A stretch of DNA of 62,000 nucleotides from Gnetum montanum (GCA_015680685.1 MNCI01028452.1:769786-831785); one strand, 5' to 3'. Positions 1 to 12,176 are shown, counted from the first letter of the stretch. Translations and numbers: made by a program. The notes: generated by a model not told the origin, from the sequence alone.

Positions 1-114
1 ACCTAAGGCTAACTATCTAGGTGCCACAACTAGTCCATCTGCGGAGTTCGACCGGATCGCGCGTGCGATGCTCGTTTCGTATGGTTGAGTGTAGGGGTAC
101 CTCGCCACTCATCA
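1..114 (+). repeat. End of an Athila-like LTR (TGATG...CATCA family), cut by window edge
   Basis: The segment ends GGTACCTCGCCACTCATCA and is the reverse complement of the start of the minus-strand LTRs at 46437, 55425, 56824 and 58837. It is therefore the last ~114 bases of a plus-oriented LTR. No primer binding site follows (next bases CCAATTAAG), so it is a solo LTR or a 3' LTR, not a 5' LTR. Its left part and the expected target duplication (CCAAT) lie outside the window. Confidence 0.85.
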
Positions 115-1835
115 CCAATTAAGAAATACATTCTCTAGTGGATAGCAAAAAGGAATTTTTAGAAGGATTTTTGGAATGGAAACTAGCTATATGTACCCTT
201 TGTTAATATAAAGGAATAATTTATGTATGCATAAATTTCTCTTGAAAGTGAAAGGAATTGGTTTCTCTACAATTACTCTTTCCCTACTAAGGATTTTAAA
301 TTATCCATAGCTTTTTCTATCAATGTTGGAATTGGTGATAGTTTTCTAGAATCTAGATTTATATACTAGCAAGAAATAAATTATTACACCTTCATTTAGT
401 GATGTTATAAATAAAGCATCTATTTTTATTATTCATGATAATATAGTCATTTCTTGCAAAAGTTACTTTGTTATACATGTTCTTTCAAATTTTAAGTTAT
501 GTTTCTCAAAGTCACACAATGGATTTCTCAATATATAGTGCAAATTCAAGCCTTTATTGCAAACTTGAACAATTTACAGTGTGGGGAATGCTTGACAGAG
601 AAAGCTTCTAAGGAGCAAGGTGCATCACTTAGGATCTCTTCCACCAATGCCTCCTAGAATTTACATTGATGCCCTTTTATAGCAAACTAAGGGCCTCTAG
701 AGACTTCCTTCTAGTGCAAGACAGCAAAGCACTTTATTAAGAATAGTCTCAAGATAAGGTTGATGACTTAAACAGTATTACAACACACATTATAAAAGTG
801 AACAGGGAAAGTAAAATTAATTATTGTATCAATCTCTAAGGGAATCATAATTCCCATTTAATCCATAGCATCATCTTTTGGTAGGAACTCCATATAGCAA
901 AATTCAATGATGTTGCAGTGCTTCCATAGATTTTTCTAATCGACACATGGGCACCTATTTGTTGGAGCTATTCAATTTCTGGATCAAGTTCTACTAGTCA
1001 TAAAGTCCTTGGTATTATTAAATGTCAACTACTGATATAGTGGATATCATGATCATTACTGGTGTTAGTAGATATGCATGATGTTAGTAGATATGCTAGC
1101 AATTTGGAGTATCTATGAAAATAGCCACGACAAGCTTCATGGTGTCCATTATATAGACAATCAGCCTAAGGCTCATTAGCTTTGATGGCTAGGTGTTGAG
1201 GGTAAGAAGGATGATAGCATAAAGGATTATGACCATATAGGAACCACCAATTCCAAAATTTAGTAGGACTTATCCATGGATTTAATTCAATTTTATAAAC
1301 ATGGAATGGTAAGGTTTTAAACCTAGGCCAATTGTCATAAAGATTCCAAAAGGGATTAGGTACAAACCATGCAATTTAATATATGTACAGGTAATTATTC
1401 TTTGATTAGGATCAAGGGTAGCTAGGGAAGCATTAAAGGAGATTTCTCTCACTTTGGAAGATGGAGATACTTGCATAAGATGGTTAGTAAACCAATTATT
1501 ATTTGTTGGTTCTAGTATGCACTTTGGGAATTCTTACTCCACTCATTTTAAATGTTCATGTTGTGATTGAAAAGCAAGACAAAGAAATGAATTTAATAAG
1601 CCCAAATTCAAAGTAATAGAAGGTCATATTTACATGTGAAAATATAGCAAATACAAGTGAAAGCATGAAGACAAAGTTCAAACCTTAAGAAAAGATAAAG
1701 CTGAAGTGAAGCCAAAATAGCTTTTTTCTTTTTTTTTTTTGTAAAATAGGGACCAAAGCTATGTAATTTATATTTGAATTATTATGCCACATAATACAAG
1801 TTAGGAAATTCTATTATTTTTACTTTTATTAAAAG
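115..1835. other. No gene recognised
   Basis: AT-rich sequence with no domain I can recognise in any frame. A possible TATA element lies on the minus strand near 676-683. A 15-base direct repeat (TGTTAGTAGATATGC) occurs at 1063-1077 and 1082-1096. The stretch is probably decayed transposon sequence. Confidence 0.5.
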
Positions 1836-2606
1836 ATTGATGGGTGAATGTAATTAGAAAATGGCCCTAATTTCTCATGTCTCTTGAATTTCTAGCCCAA
1901 TTTTCCATCAAATAGGCTTCTCCCATATTATTCTATTATGGCCCCATCATTTGGCTATAAATATGTAGGCAAATCATGTTTATAAGAGAAGCAATTAATG
2001 TCATTGAGGCAGTTCCACAATTTATTCCACAATAATCCCATATCCTATTTATCATTTACAATCCCATTTTCAATCTCACAATTTATCCCATTACAAGTTC
2101 ATTTATCCTTAATTCATCATATTTACCAATTCTCATTAATCAAAGTTGAAAAATCACATTTGGGACCACTCTTTTGTTATAGATTTCAACCATCAAATCA
2201 ATTCAAAATTTTGTAGACAAGTAGATTATTGAAAGAGCTTTGTATTAAGTATTCATTCACCTCATAACTCTCTCAGATCGTAGAGATATTCATCTTGCAA
2301 TTTAGCAATTTTTGTTCTAGATGCTGAATAGTTTTATTCTAGACTTCTTTTTCAGGCTAGATTTGAATCATCAAGTAAATTCTAATTGATCTAAAATTTT
2401 ATAGGTCGACAAATTGCAGCACATGCTTTTCCAACAAGCCTAATAACAATCAAAAAATCATCCATATTATGAAGATATTATAACTACCAAATTAGAAAAA
2501 AATTAGTTTTTCTCGAGCTACACACCATCCATTATATTGGGCTACCAAAAATCTTCAAAAATTAAAAAATATTTTCATATCTTTTTACATCCCCAAAAAT
2601 CTATAG
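1836..2606 (+). repeat. Decayed copia-type LTR (approximate limits)
   Basis: A TATA box (TATAAATAT, 1956-1964) is followed ~650 bases later by a degenerate initiator-Met primer site (TTAGTATCAAAGC, 2607-2619; the copia consensus is TGGTATCAGAGC) and then by gag-like sequence. That order fits LTR promoter, U5, PBS and gag of a Ty1/copia element. The left boundary is a guess. Confidence 0.45.
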
Positions 2607-2619
2607 TTAGTATCAAAGC

Positions 2620-2950
2620 AAAGGATGAAGCCATGGGAGATATAAAAAATAATTTTTTAGCATGGTACACAAAATTCCAAGATATGGAAAAAATTAACAC
2701 AAATGTTATTGGACCTTAATGATGTCTAGATCATTGTAGACAAAGGCAACCAAATATCAAAAACATTAAACAAAAACTTAAAGAAGAAATTTTAGAAAAT
2801 AATCAAGGAAGATGAATTAGCTAAAGGAATTATATGTAATTTAGTTTGTGGGAAAATAAGGAATGCTATTTCAAATTTGAAAACAACGAAAGAAACATGG
2901 TAGTACATCCAAGAGAAGTATGAAGTAAAGGAGGAACATGTATGCACTCA
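2620..2950 (+). pseudogene. Copia-type gag remnant (UBN2-like), broken
   Basis: After the PBS-like site an open stretch starts near 2630 (MGDIKNNFLAWYTKFQ...), stops at 2717, and similarity resumes in another frame at about 2780-2950. There the words DELAKGIICNLV and TKETWxYIQEKYEVKEE resemble the UBN2 gag domain of plant Ty1/copia elements, in which a conserved W precedes an x2-4-Y block. At least two in-frame TAG stops and one frameshift are present. It is a non-functional capsid fragment, with no pol sequence recognised downstream. Confidence 0.5.
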
Positions 2951-3951
2951 TACTCCTACTCCACAATTATATCACGAAGCTTTTACTTTTTGTGAGTTGC
3001 ATACTTTGATTTTTGGGGTGACATGGGTTCATAATCTACCAAATCCTTGATAAAGCCTTGCTTGAACAAAGCCTTCTTAAAGGTAGCAATTGCAACTTCT
3101 CTAGATTATTTGCAAAATCATCCATCTGCATCGCATCATTATCTCAGTTTACCTTAATGAAATTTAATCATGATAAGAGATGTTTCTTCATTCGCCATGT
3201 TTTTTTAAGTAATTTGACCAATTGAGGTTTCTAGTTCAATCTATTTTCATTGTCCAATTTAGCCATGACTACTTCAGTCCTTTATTTCCTACAAAATCAA
3301 CAACTTAAAAAAGGAAAATTTTTAAATGTATAAGTATTTCAAGGTAATTCATTAATGCCTTTCCTAGTAATAGCACTAATGATAGAGGTCTTGCCAATTT
3401 TAACCAATGGGATTTATCATATAGAATGTAGTGTGATTTGTTCTTAAGCTTCAAAGACGATATCAAAGACGATATTAAGTGGATTGCCACAAACACTCAT
3501 TTATATCATTACATTCAAAAAATATATAAGAGTTTATAATACATATTATATAAATGAAAACTTGTGTTGTCATGGTGAGAGATAGAGAAAATATTTATAA
3601 TTTTATATTTTATGAATATAAGAACAAAATAATAATAAACACTCTTGCATCATAATCCCTTGTGGGAATAGATGTAATACTTGTATCAAAATCCCTCTTA
3701 AAGATAAATGCACACCACACATGGAAAATAATAAATAGCTCTTAGTCATAACCTCAATGGCCTAACACCATGTTGTATAAGAATAAATTATCGTAACTTG
3801 ATAAAATATAAATTAAATAAATATTTTTAATATTTTAATGTTGAAGACATCAATGGTAGAATAATGTAAACCCATGAGCTTTAATTCATTGTGCAAACAC
3901 TAGACTCTACATCAACTAAACGATTTTTAGCTACACAAGTAAGGTAGCACT
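2951..3951. other. No gene recognised
   Basis: No coding domain seen on either strand. There is a small duplicated word (AAAGACGATAT) at about 3455-3477. The sequence is very AT-rich between 3500 and 3850. Confidence 0.45.
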
Positions 3952-4828
3952 TGTTAACCTTTTGGTGTATCAAAAAATTAGGTAAAATGGAATCAAAATT
4001 TGTTTTTTTAGTCATGTGGTTGTTGTGTTTGTAGGACAAACTACATGGAAAACCAAGATGAGATAACAAGGAACAAACTGGTGAGCTCAAAGGAAAAGGT
4101 CATCTGCAAGGTCTCAAGCGAACATGTAAGAATTCAAAGAATGCGAACAAAGATCAAATAACTTACAAGTAAAGTTAACATCATTTGAGTATGTAGAATT
4201 GCAAGATCATGAACAAGGAACAAAGAAATTAAAATGCAAAGGAAGCAAAGAAAGACATCTCCAAGAAACAGTAGACGCCTTAGCAGAAATGAAGGCAACA
4301 TAGGCAAAGGCATCTCTGCAGAATAGTGGACATCTTTCATCAAACAAAGATGTCTTTCATAAGACAAAGACATCTTTCATAAGACAAAGACATCTTCATA
4401 GAATGAAGGCCAATTATAGAAATATTTCTTTCACTAGACAAAGACGTCTTCTCAAAATGGAGGTTATATGCATAAAGACATCTTAGCTACAAAGAAGATG
4501 TCTTCCATGATTGTTAACTAGCCATTACACCAGTTCCAAGGTGAATTTGAAAACATAGTGGCTATAAGAAGATATCATTCTTATTGGAGAATGTGCAAGC
4601 TTTTGTATAATCATTGTGTAATCATTTGAGAATCATTATAATCATTATTGCTCCTCATTGTATTATATTTTGTTTATTGTAAAGTGAGTTGTACCTCAAG
4701 TACAAGGATCAGCAAACTGAGTTGCATTCATCCCTTGTAATTGTTGTTCTCTTCTATTGCCTATGAGGTTGATGAAATTCTTGCATAAAGGCATCTTGCT
4801 TGAGTTTGTTAGGATCTTGCAAGATTGA
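3952..4828 (+). repeat. LTR copy L1 of the gag-only copia-like element
   Basis: Begins TGTTAACCTTTTGGTG and aligns along its length with the LTRs at 4832 and 9209 (shared blocks CCAAGATGAGAT, GGTCTCAAG, TTGTGTAATCATTTG, GTTGCTCCTCATTG-like). It ends GCAAGATTGA, three bases before the next copy. It carries many AAGACATCTT / AAGATGTCTT words between about 4254 and 4504. Its role beside the complete element is unclear; see findings. Confidence 0.7.
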
Positions 4829-4831
4829 GTG

Positions 4832-5656
4832 TGTGGATATTTTGGTATGCCAAAATGTTAAGTAAAATGGAGTCAAAGGTTGTTATGTTTGTAGGACCAA
4901 GATGAGATGATAAGGAATGAACTAGTTTAGACAAAATAAGAGCTCAACGGAAGAGGTCATCCAAAAGGTCTCAAGAAAACATGCAAGAATTCCAAGAATG
5001 TAGACAAGGACCAAATAACTCATAAGCAAAGTTATCATCATTGAAGCATGCGGAAGTGCAAGGTTATGAACAAGGAACAAAGAATTCACCATGCAAAGGA
5101 AGGTAAAGAAAGGTGTCTCCAAGAAATAGTAGATGTCTTGGTAAAACTAAAGGCAACATAGAAGAAGACATCTCTAAAACATAGTAGACATCTTTCATTA
5201 GGAAAAAACATCTTTCCCTAGACAAAGACGTCTTCATAGAATATCGGCTAGTTTTAGAAAGACATCTTCCACTAGATAAAGGCATCTTCCTAGAATGGAG
5301 ACAAAATGCAAAAATATGTCTCAGCCATGAAGAAGATGTCTTCCATGACTGTTAGCTAGTTGTTGCATGATTTCCAATATGGATTTGGAAACATAGTGAC
5401 TATAAGGAGACATCATTCTCATTGGGAAATGTACAATCATTATGTAATCATTTGAAAATCATTATAATCATTGTTGCTCCTCATTGTATTATCTTTTATC
5501 TATTGTAAAGTGTGTTGTACCTCAAGGTACAAGGATCAACAAAATAAGTTACATTCATCTCTTATAATTTTTGTTCTCCCTTGTTGCCTTGTGGGGTTGA
5601 TGTGCTCCTTATGGGAAGGCATCTTATTTGAGCTTGTCAAGATCCTATGAGATTCA
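4832..5656 (+). repeat. 5' LTR (L2) of the gag-only copia-like element
   Basis: TGTGGATATTTTGGTATGCC start and GAGATTCA end, about 825 bp. It pairs with the LTR at 9209, which begins TGTGGACCTTTTGGTATG after a purine tract. The sequence after the LTR (GTGTTGGTGTACTGCC) is not a standard initiator-Met PBS, so the primer tRNA is not identified. Confidence 0.7.
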
Positions 5657-5957
5657 GTGTTGGTGTACTGCCATAATGGTCCAGAGTGGAGCTTAAGATT
5701 ATAAAAAATTGTGGGATCCTAGAAACCACATACTAAGTTTGCTGGGACCTTAAGGTGTTGAGTGGATTCGTAGTGTCAAATCACTCCAAAGCAGATCTTA
5801 GTGCTTGTACAAGGTGTGGTACCCTTCAAACCATATTTAAGGGTAACAATGTCTAGAGGTGTGCTTGCAAACTACTCTCTAAGCATGGACTACCCAAGTT
5901 GGGGAATCATGTTAAATTTGGTGTGTGTGCTTTGTTCAAAAAATTTTAATGGAAACT

Positions 5958-5960
<3 letters not shown>

Positions 5961-5998
<38 letters not shown>

Positions 5999-5999
5999 N
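5961..5999 (+). repeat. (CT)n microsatellite ending in a single N
   Basis: Uninterrupted CT dinucleotides from 5961 to 5998, then one N at 5999. The N probably marks an unresolved repeat length in the assembly. It lies just before the gag coding region of the copia-like element. Confidence 0.95.
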
Positions 6000-6008
6000 T
6001 CGAATTCA

Positions 6009-7186
6009 TGGAGTTTGAAGTGTGGGAGTCAATCCTTGAAGGCTACACTCCACTTGTCGATAGCTCCACCAGCATCATCAAGCCTCACAACAAATGGACA
6101 CAAGAGGAGAAAGATAAGTTCATGTTTGATTCTAAAGAAAAGAATTATTTATATTATACTTTGAATAAATCTAAATTTAATAGGATAGCATGATGTAAAA
6201 TAGCCAAAGAAATTTGACAAACTTTAGAAGCTGCTTACGAAGGAGCTTCTATTGTCAAACAATCAAAATTTCTAGTTTTGCAAAGTGAATATGATAAACT
6301 TAAAATGAGAGAAGGTGAGAAAATAAAAGACTATTTCTCTAGAGTGAATGATATTGTTGTAGCAATTAGAGGTACAAGTAAAGACTTGCTAAAAAGCGAT
6401 GTGATCATTAAAATGATTAGAACTATTCAACTAGAGTTCAAACCTAAGGTCATAGTCATGGAAGAAATCAAAGACTTATTAGTTCTAAGATTTGAATAGC
6501 TTCAAAGTGCTCTCATTACTTATGAAATGAATCTCATAAGTGAAGGATCTATCCAAGAAAGACTCATTTCCTTGAAGATTACCTCCAAGGAGAAGTAATT
6601 CAATGAGCATGAAGAAGGTAGTGAATATGAGATTACCTTTCTCTCAAGGGAGCTACAAAAATTGCTTACAATAAGAAACAAGGGGGCATCTTAGCAAAGA
6701 CCCAATTTGTTCAAAGGTGTAGAAAGAGATAAAAGCTTTTTAAATTCTAACTTAGATTTCTCTTCTAATAAATGTTGGGTTTGTGGAAGAAGAGGCCATA
6801 TGGCCTTTGAATGTCCTAGTAATAATAAGGTACATCTAAGGAATAGATCCAATGATGAGGAATTGAAAAATACAAACTTTTATACAAGTTGGGATGATGG
6901 TGAGCAAAGTGAAGAAGAAACATGCAATTCTTCCAAAGATTCACATCTCATATGCATGGCACTTACAAATGAAAATTCCTCACATATGGCTAGAAAAACT
7001 AGTAAGTGTGATGAAAGGTATACTGAACTTAAAGAAGAGATTTTTCTTTTACATTATTTGATTAAGAAGGTAAAGAAAATTTTAATTTCTAAGCTAGACA
7101 CTATCCACTCTAAAGTGAAAGAAGAGATCTCAGACATAAAAGCTAAGATTCAACAACTAGCCTCTTTTAATAAGAATTATAGATAG
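6009..7186 (+). pseudogene. Copia-type gag (UBN2 domain plus CCHC knuckle), broken
   Basis: The capsid (UBN2) region reads from about 6085 to 6580 with words such as NKWTQEEKDKF, LEAAYEGASIVKQSK and EYDKLKMREGEKIKDY. A zinc knuckle CWVCGRRGHMAFEC (C-x2-C-x4-H-x4-C) lies at 6774-6815. An acidic and then lysine-rich tail follows to 7186. Stops interrupt it at about 6191, 6215, 6497 and 6597 (TGA, TGA, TAG, TAA). In the family this protein packages the element RNA into virus-like particles. The spacing from LTR and leader fits. It cannot be made intact from this copy. Confidence 0.7.
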
Positions 7187-9191
7187 GTTCATCAAGAAAT
7201 GGAGACTTATGAAAAATAGCCAAAGAATTTAGAGGAAGTCATACATGAAAATTCAAATTCAAGAATAATCAGGTTTGATGATGTTGATCATGAGGAAAAT
7301 ACTTTATTTGTGTGTAAAAATTGTGGTAGTAAGTAAACTCTTAACTATACTCATGATGATTAAAACAAGATTAACACTTGGTCTTGTCAAAAGCGCTTTG
7401 GTAAGGAAATTGTTTAGGCACTAGTAGCTAAAAATGAAGAGAAGTGAAAACTTAAAAATGATGCAATAAGTGATCAAGGATTCTATCTTAAAGAACATGA
7501 ACAAATAGAGACATCACATAAACAATCTAATGAAAGAAAACCTAAGGATAAGAAGGTACTTCATGATAGGGGATCTCATCTGAAACCTTATTAATCTTCT
7601 CTTCTCACCTGCAAGCAACATAAGACAAGGTAAGTTTCCATCTCTTTGCTTGGTAGTTAATTTGTAAGTATATGATTTGAGAAATCCAAAATTATTTGTG
7701 TCTTGGCTAGATCAGAAGGGTGTTGTAATAACTATTTAGAGTATCTTTTATACTTACTTTGAGCTTGATGCTTTTGTTCTTATAAGAATAAGTAGTATAG
7801 CACATGTATTGATTTCTTTTGGGCCTTTATCTTTTAGTTTTTTTTCTCTTACCTCCAATCTTACATAATCTTAACTTCTTGTGTTGATCTATTTCTAAGC
7901 TCATGTCCTTTGGGATATTTTTACCATTTATGAGATAATATAAGCATCTAACAATTCTATCAATATTACTGATTAGAGACCTTGGTCTCCACATTTAATC
8001 TTAATGATGACCTATAGTTGTGGTGCTTTGATGATTTACAGTGTTACCCAAGAAGGGTTGCACATGTGTAGGGGGAGCCTATTTCTCATCATCATATTGG
8101 AGGTCATCAATGTAGGAAGAATCTTTGGATACCTCAACCAAGAGACAACCAAATATCACAAAATGAGCAAGGACTCATGTCATTCAAGGGGTTGGTATAG
8201 TTTTAAAGGTAAAAGTAGGATTAACTCTTTGTTAAGATGCCTTACAGACATTTTACCATTGCGATATCTCTTGGTTACTATTTAAACATCTTGTTAAAAT
8301 CTACTTGACTATTTTTTTGCCATTGACTTGTTTATATTTGGTGTTTGCCCTTCTTAATGAGAATTTATTTTTCCAAATGTATGCCTTCTTCCTTATCATT
8401 ACCTTCATGATATTTTCATAAGAGTTGAGTTTTGATGGAATCATGACATATTGGTTTACCTTATGAGTTTATTGGTTCAAAAGATAGGTCATTGGATCCT
8501 CAAAAATTGGGTTTTGATATAGGGTAGCTCCTATCTTGTTTTTTAGCCCTTTAAAATTTTTGTTAAGAGAATATCTTGAAATATAAGTTTTAATGAGATA
8601 TTTGACTCCAGCTGATAAGCCACCTACTTCCAAATGCTCTATCCTTGATCTTTGGTGTTTAATCCTATTTTCTTTTAGACATAAAAGTTTTTACCTAGGT
8701 CCTATTTGTATTAGTTGTGGGATGTTCTATCTAACTTTGCTTTTAATTGGAAAAGGATAGATCTTTTTGAAATGGATATTTTTCATCCTTAGCATACAAA
8801 TTTAATAACTAAGTTTGTGTCTTTTCCCTTGATTTCTCTACTTGAGTTATTTCAACATGCTATATATATCAATCTTCCCTTGAGTGCTTAAGCCTCTCTT
8901 GTTTATATGGACTTCATTGAAGCAAGAAGTACTCATATCTCTACTATGAAGGGTTGCAAATGTTGACAATATTCATTATAGTAATGAGAATCTCTTTGAA
9001 AATGCTTTATGTTACATGGAGATTTATTTAAATAGACATTGGACTTAATGCATATCTTTTGTGACTATGGCATGGTAATTGAGCTATACGTTGGGATGTT
9101 GTGTTTTATTCTTTCTGCTATTATTCAAAAGGGGGAGAGTATGGTTATATTTGTATAATTCACTAACCCATTTTCTTAAGTTTTGAACATC
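7187..9191 (+). other. Internal region without recognisable pol
   Basis: Lysine-rich reading-frame remnants continue to about 7590 with several stops. A possible zinc-like CKNCGSK word lies near 7315. From 7600 to 9190 I see no protease DTG/DSG, integrase DDE or RT YxDD motif in any frame. The open stretch at 8004-8285 matches nothing I recognise. Confidence 0.5.
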
Positions 9192-9208
9192 ACCAAAAAG
9201 GGGAAGAT
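9192..9208 (+). promoter_or_regulatory. Polypurine tract before the 3' LTR
   Basis: ACCAAAAAGGGGAAGAT lies directly before the LTR start TGTGGACC. Purine tracts in this position prime plus-strand DNA synthesis in LTR retrotransposons. Confidence 0.65.
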
Positions 9209-9971
9209 TGTGGACCTTTTGGTATGTCAAAATGTTAAGTAAAATGGAGTCAAAGGTTATTGTTATGTTTGTAGGACCAAGATGAGATCACAAGAAATGA
9301 GCTGGTTTAGACAAAAGAAGAGCTTAAAGCAAAAGGTCATCCACAAGGTCTCAAGTGATTCATGCAAGAATTTCAAGAATGTGGACAAGGACCAAATAAC
9401 TCAAGCAAAGTTGTCATCATTGAAGCATGTGGAAGTGCAAGGTTATGAACAAGGAATGAAGAATTCATCATGCAAAGGAAGGTGAAGAAAGAACTCTCCA
9501 AGAAATAGCAGATGTCTTGGAAAAACTAAAGGCAACATAGAAGAAGCCATCTCTAAAAAACAACAAACGTCTTTCATCAGGCAAAGGCATCTTTCCCTAG
9601 ACAAAGAGATCTTCATAGAATACAAGCTAGTTTTAGAAAGATCTCTTCCATCAAACAAAGATATCTTTCCAGAATGGAGACTAAATGCAGAAAGATGTCT
9701 TAGCCATGAAGAAGATGTTTTCCATGACAATTAGCTAGCCATTGCATGAGTTCCAAGATGGATTTGGAAACTTGGTGATTATAAGAAGACATCATTCTCA
9801 TTGGGAGATGTGCAAGATTTTGTACAATTATTGTGTGATCATTTGACAATCATTGTAATCATTGTTGCTTCTTATTGTATTATTTTTTATTTGTTGTAAA
9901 GTGTGTTGTATCTCAAAGTATAAGGATCAGCAAACTAAGTTGCATTGATCCCTTGTAGTTATTGTTCTCCC
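9209..9971 (+). repeat. 3' LTR (L3), truncated by the old Tat element
   Basis: Aligns with 4832-5595 and ends at GTTCTCCC. In the intact copy the match continues with TTGTTGCC. At 9972 the sequence switches to TGAAACACCACC, the start of a Tat LTR. The last five bases, CTCCC (9967-9971), are the predicted left target duplication. Confidence 0.75.
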
Positions 9972-10453
9972 TGAAACACCACCAAATTTTTATGTTGAAA
10001 CCTTTGTAATCCCATCCCATGGAACCTAAGGTAATATTTTATTGTAAATGTTAAGGTTGTAATCCATAAAGAGGAAATCACAAATGTTTCATACTCTTAG
10101 GGTTGAATAGTGCTTCATAGTTGACCAAAGTCTCATTACCCAAGTGAAAAGAGTTACCTAGTATCTATATTTTATCTTGGGGAAGTCAAAAATGCCTTTT
10201 GGAATGCCAAAAATGGAAATTTAATGGGTTTTATGGGGGGTATACATTTCTCTACACTGACACACCCCCTACAAGAGGGTAGGTCAGCTAGGAGACTTCA
10301 AGGCCAACATAGATGAATGTAAGGGGGGTAGAACTCACCTACCCCCAGCATGGAAAGGAGGGTGACATAGCTTGGAGGGGTTGACCTAACCCCCTAGCAT
10401 TGACTTCTCATCCCCCCTCAATGTTAACACTCTTTTCCCCCAAGGAAAGGCCA

Positions 10454-10492
<39 letters not shown>

Positions 10493-11452
10493 GGTGTGGG
10501 GTGGGGAGGGGTTAGCTAACTAGGAGAGGGAGGGTTAGATAGTGTGGAGGGGCCAAATAGCAAGATGCATGGGGGTGGATCTCACTTACCCCCTAAACAT
10601 GGTAGCTAATTTTTAGCAATTTGGTAGCTAATTTTCATCCAATCAATCAACAATCTGGTATCCAATTTTCAGCCAATCATGTTAATCATTTGTAGCTAAT
10701 TTGTATCTTGAATCATGGCCATAACCCTATAAAAACCAAACCTTAGCACCATGTCAAGGTTCCACACTTTGGTAATTCAGCACCCTTGGCATTTTGGCAT
10801 TCAAGAGATCTTGCTTCCTTAGCAAAAACACAGCTTCTTGGTGCCTAGCAAAGTGGAACCTTTGCAATTCATTACCCCCTCTGTTACTTCCCCCTTTGGA
10901 TCTATGAGGTTTGGGTGTTAATGTTACCTCCATGGAATCACCAAATCCTAATGTGGTGCAGTTTTGCCACCCCAATCCTTCACATTTCCATTACCCTCAA
11001 CATTAAATAATTTCACAAATCTATGGTGGAGACAAAGAAGGTTTGATAGCATCAAGAGTGGTAGAGATACTAGATTGTGGAGTTGATCGTGGCTTCAATG
11101 GGCTCTAAACTCCTACCCAAGTGAACCCCCTTTTTCCCCCTCTTTGGCATGAATTTTGTACACATATTTAAACTCATTATATATTCATTTAATGAAATTT
11201 ATGATTTTAGATTATGTACAATTTCATATATAATTGTTATATTTTAGTGCATTGTTTCATAGATTTGCATATTTTTATACTTTTGTTACACCCCATTTTG
11301 CATGCCCCTAAGTCCATGGGTGATCTACCAGACTATCCATGGCATCCTAAATCCCATTTTTCTTGTGGAGGCTATAGGGAATTTGGAGTTAAGGCTACCT
11401 ATGAATAAGAATCCTTGGTTTCTTCTAGCGATTGAGATTTTCTGTTGCAACA
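9972..11452 (+). repeat. 5' LTR of the old Tat-lineage element
   Basis: Starts TGAAACACC, as does the younger Tat 3' LTR (31002), and ends GTTGCAACA just before the primer site, 1481 bp. A TATA box (CTATAAAAAC) lies at 10728-10737. Near the 3' end GGTGATCTACCAGACTATCC matches the younger LTR (AATCGACCAGACCATTC). U3 is rich in CCCCC and GGGGG blocks, including the 35-base G run. Confidence 0.75.
10457..10491 (+). repeat. 35-base poly-G run
   Basis: An unbroken run of 35 G followed by GTGGTGTGGGGTGGGGAGGGG. It lies in the U3 part of the old Tat LTR. The exact length is likely to be unreliable in any assembly. The G-rich strand could form quadruplexes. Confidence 0.9.
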
Positions 11453-11459
11453 ATTTTCT

Positions 11460-11478
11460 TGGCACTAGAAGGAGGGCC
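11460..11478 (+). promoter_or_regulatory. Primer binding site of the old Tat element
   Basis: TGGCACTAGAAGGAGGGCC lies seven bases after the LTR end ...GCAACA and parallels TGGTGCTAGAAGGAGGACC in the younger element (15921). This is the PBS style of plant Tat-lineage Ty3 elements. Confidence 0.8.
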
Positions 11479-12176
11479 TCTACCTAACTTCTGTAGCCAA
11501 ATTTGATTGCCCCCATAGCCAATGTTTCCCACCTATTAGAAATTTTTGATTTTCACAATAAAAACCTTAGAATCCCCTTTGAAAACCCAATGCTACCCCT
11601 CACCCCCTATAGTAGAAACCCTAGTGTTGAAGTTGTAGGTGGTTGGGTATTCAGTTTTCCAACATCTACTATGAATTTTAGTAATCAAAACCAACATTGA
11701 ACACCCAAACACCAACATTCTACCTTAGCCATAATTCTCATCGTAAAACCAACATTGCCATCATTACCAACCAAAAGTACTTTCCACCTTCCTTTATGGT
11801 TGAATTTGGGTAGTTTCTAAAACCATTTTGAGAAAGTTTTAGGTTTCCATTTTGGCTATCCCACTTTCTCCCCTTTCACCAATGTTGGTTTTTATAAGGT
11901 GTGAGATCCTTCCATCTCATCCCCTCTTGTCCTCCTACCATACTTGGGGGTGTGATAGCTAGGAAATGAACATGGATGAAACTTGACCCCAACATTCTTA
12001 GCTTACCATTTTTGGTCACAACATTCTTAGTCTCACAACTGATGTCACAACCATATGTGCAGGCCTCATAGTCAATAGGACCATCACAGGGCCTAGACCA
12101 AGCCTTTCTCAAATGATCTAGAACCTAACAGAGGAGTTAAAAAGGCTCAAAGTCTCTACGTCTTCAAAGTGTAAAG
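11479..12176 (+). other. Leader and decayed gag 5' part of the old Tat element
   Basis: Equivalent to 15940-17770 of the younger copy but shorter and more decayed. The ~118-bp tandem units seen in the younger leader are not recognisable here. No intact frame. Confidence 0.45.

Larger units (their letters stand above)
4832..9971 (+). mobile_element. Gag-only copia-like LTR element (TR-GAG-like), right LTR truncated
   Basis: The parts in order are a 5' LTR (4832-5656), leader, gag pseudogene (about 6009-7186), about 2 kb without any protease, integrase, RT or RNase H motif that I can find, a purine tract (9192-9208) and a 3' LTR (9209-9971). Gag has the UBN2 and CCHC type of SIRE-like copia elements. 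The 3' LTR stops abruptly at 9971, where the old Tat LTR (TGAAACACC) starts, so the Tat element inserted here. The other half of the LTR was not found in the window. Lack of pol suggests a non-autonomous element, although decay beyond recognition is possible. Confidence 0.6.

Noticed and set aside
8004-8285. 93-codon frame in the copia-like internal region
   Set aside because: No similarity to known domains, and surrounded by stops in a decayed element.
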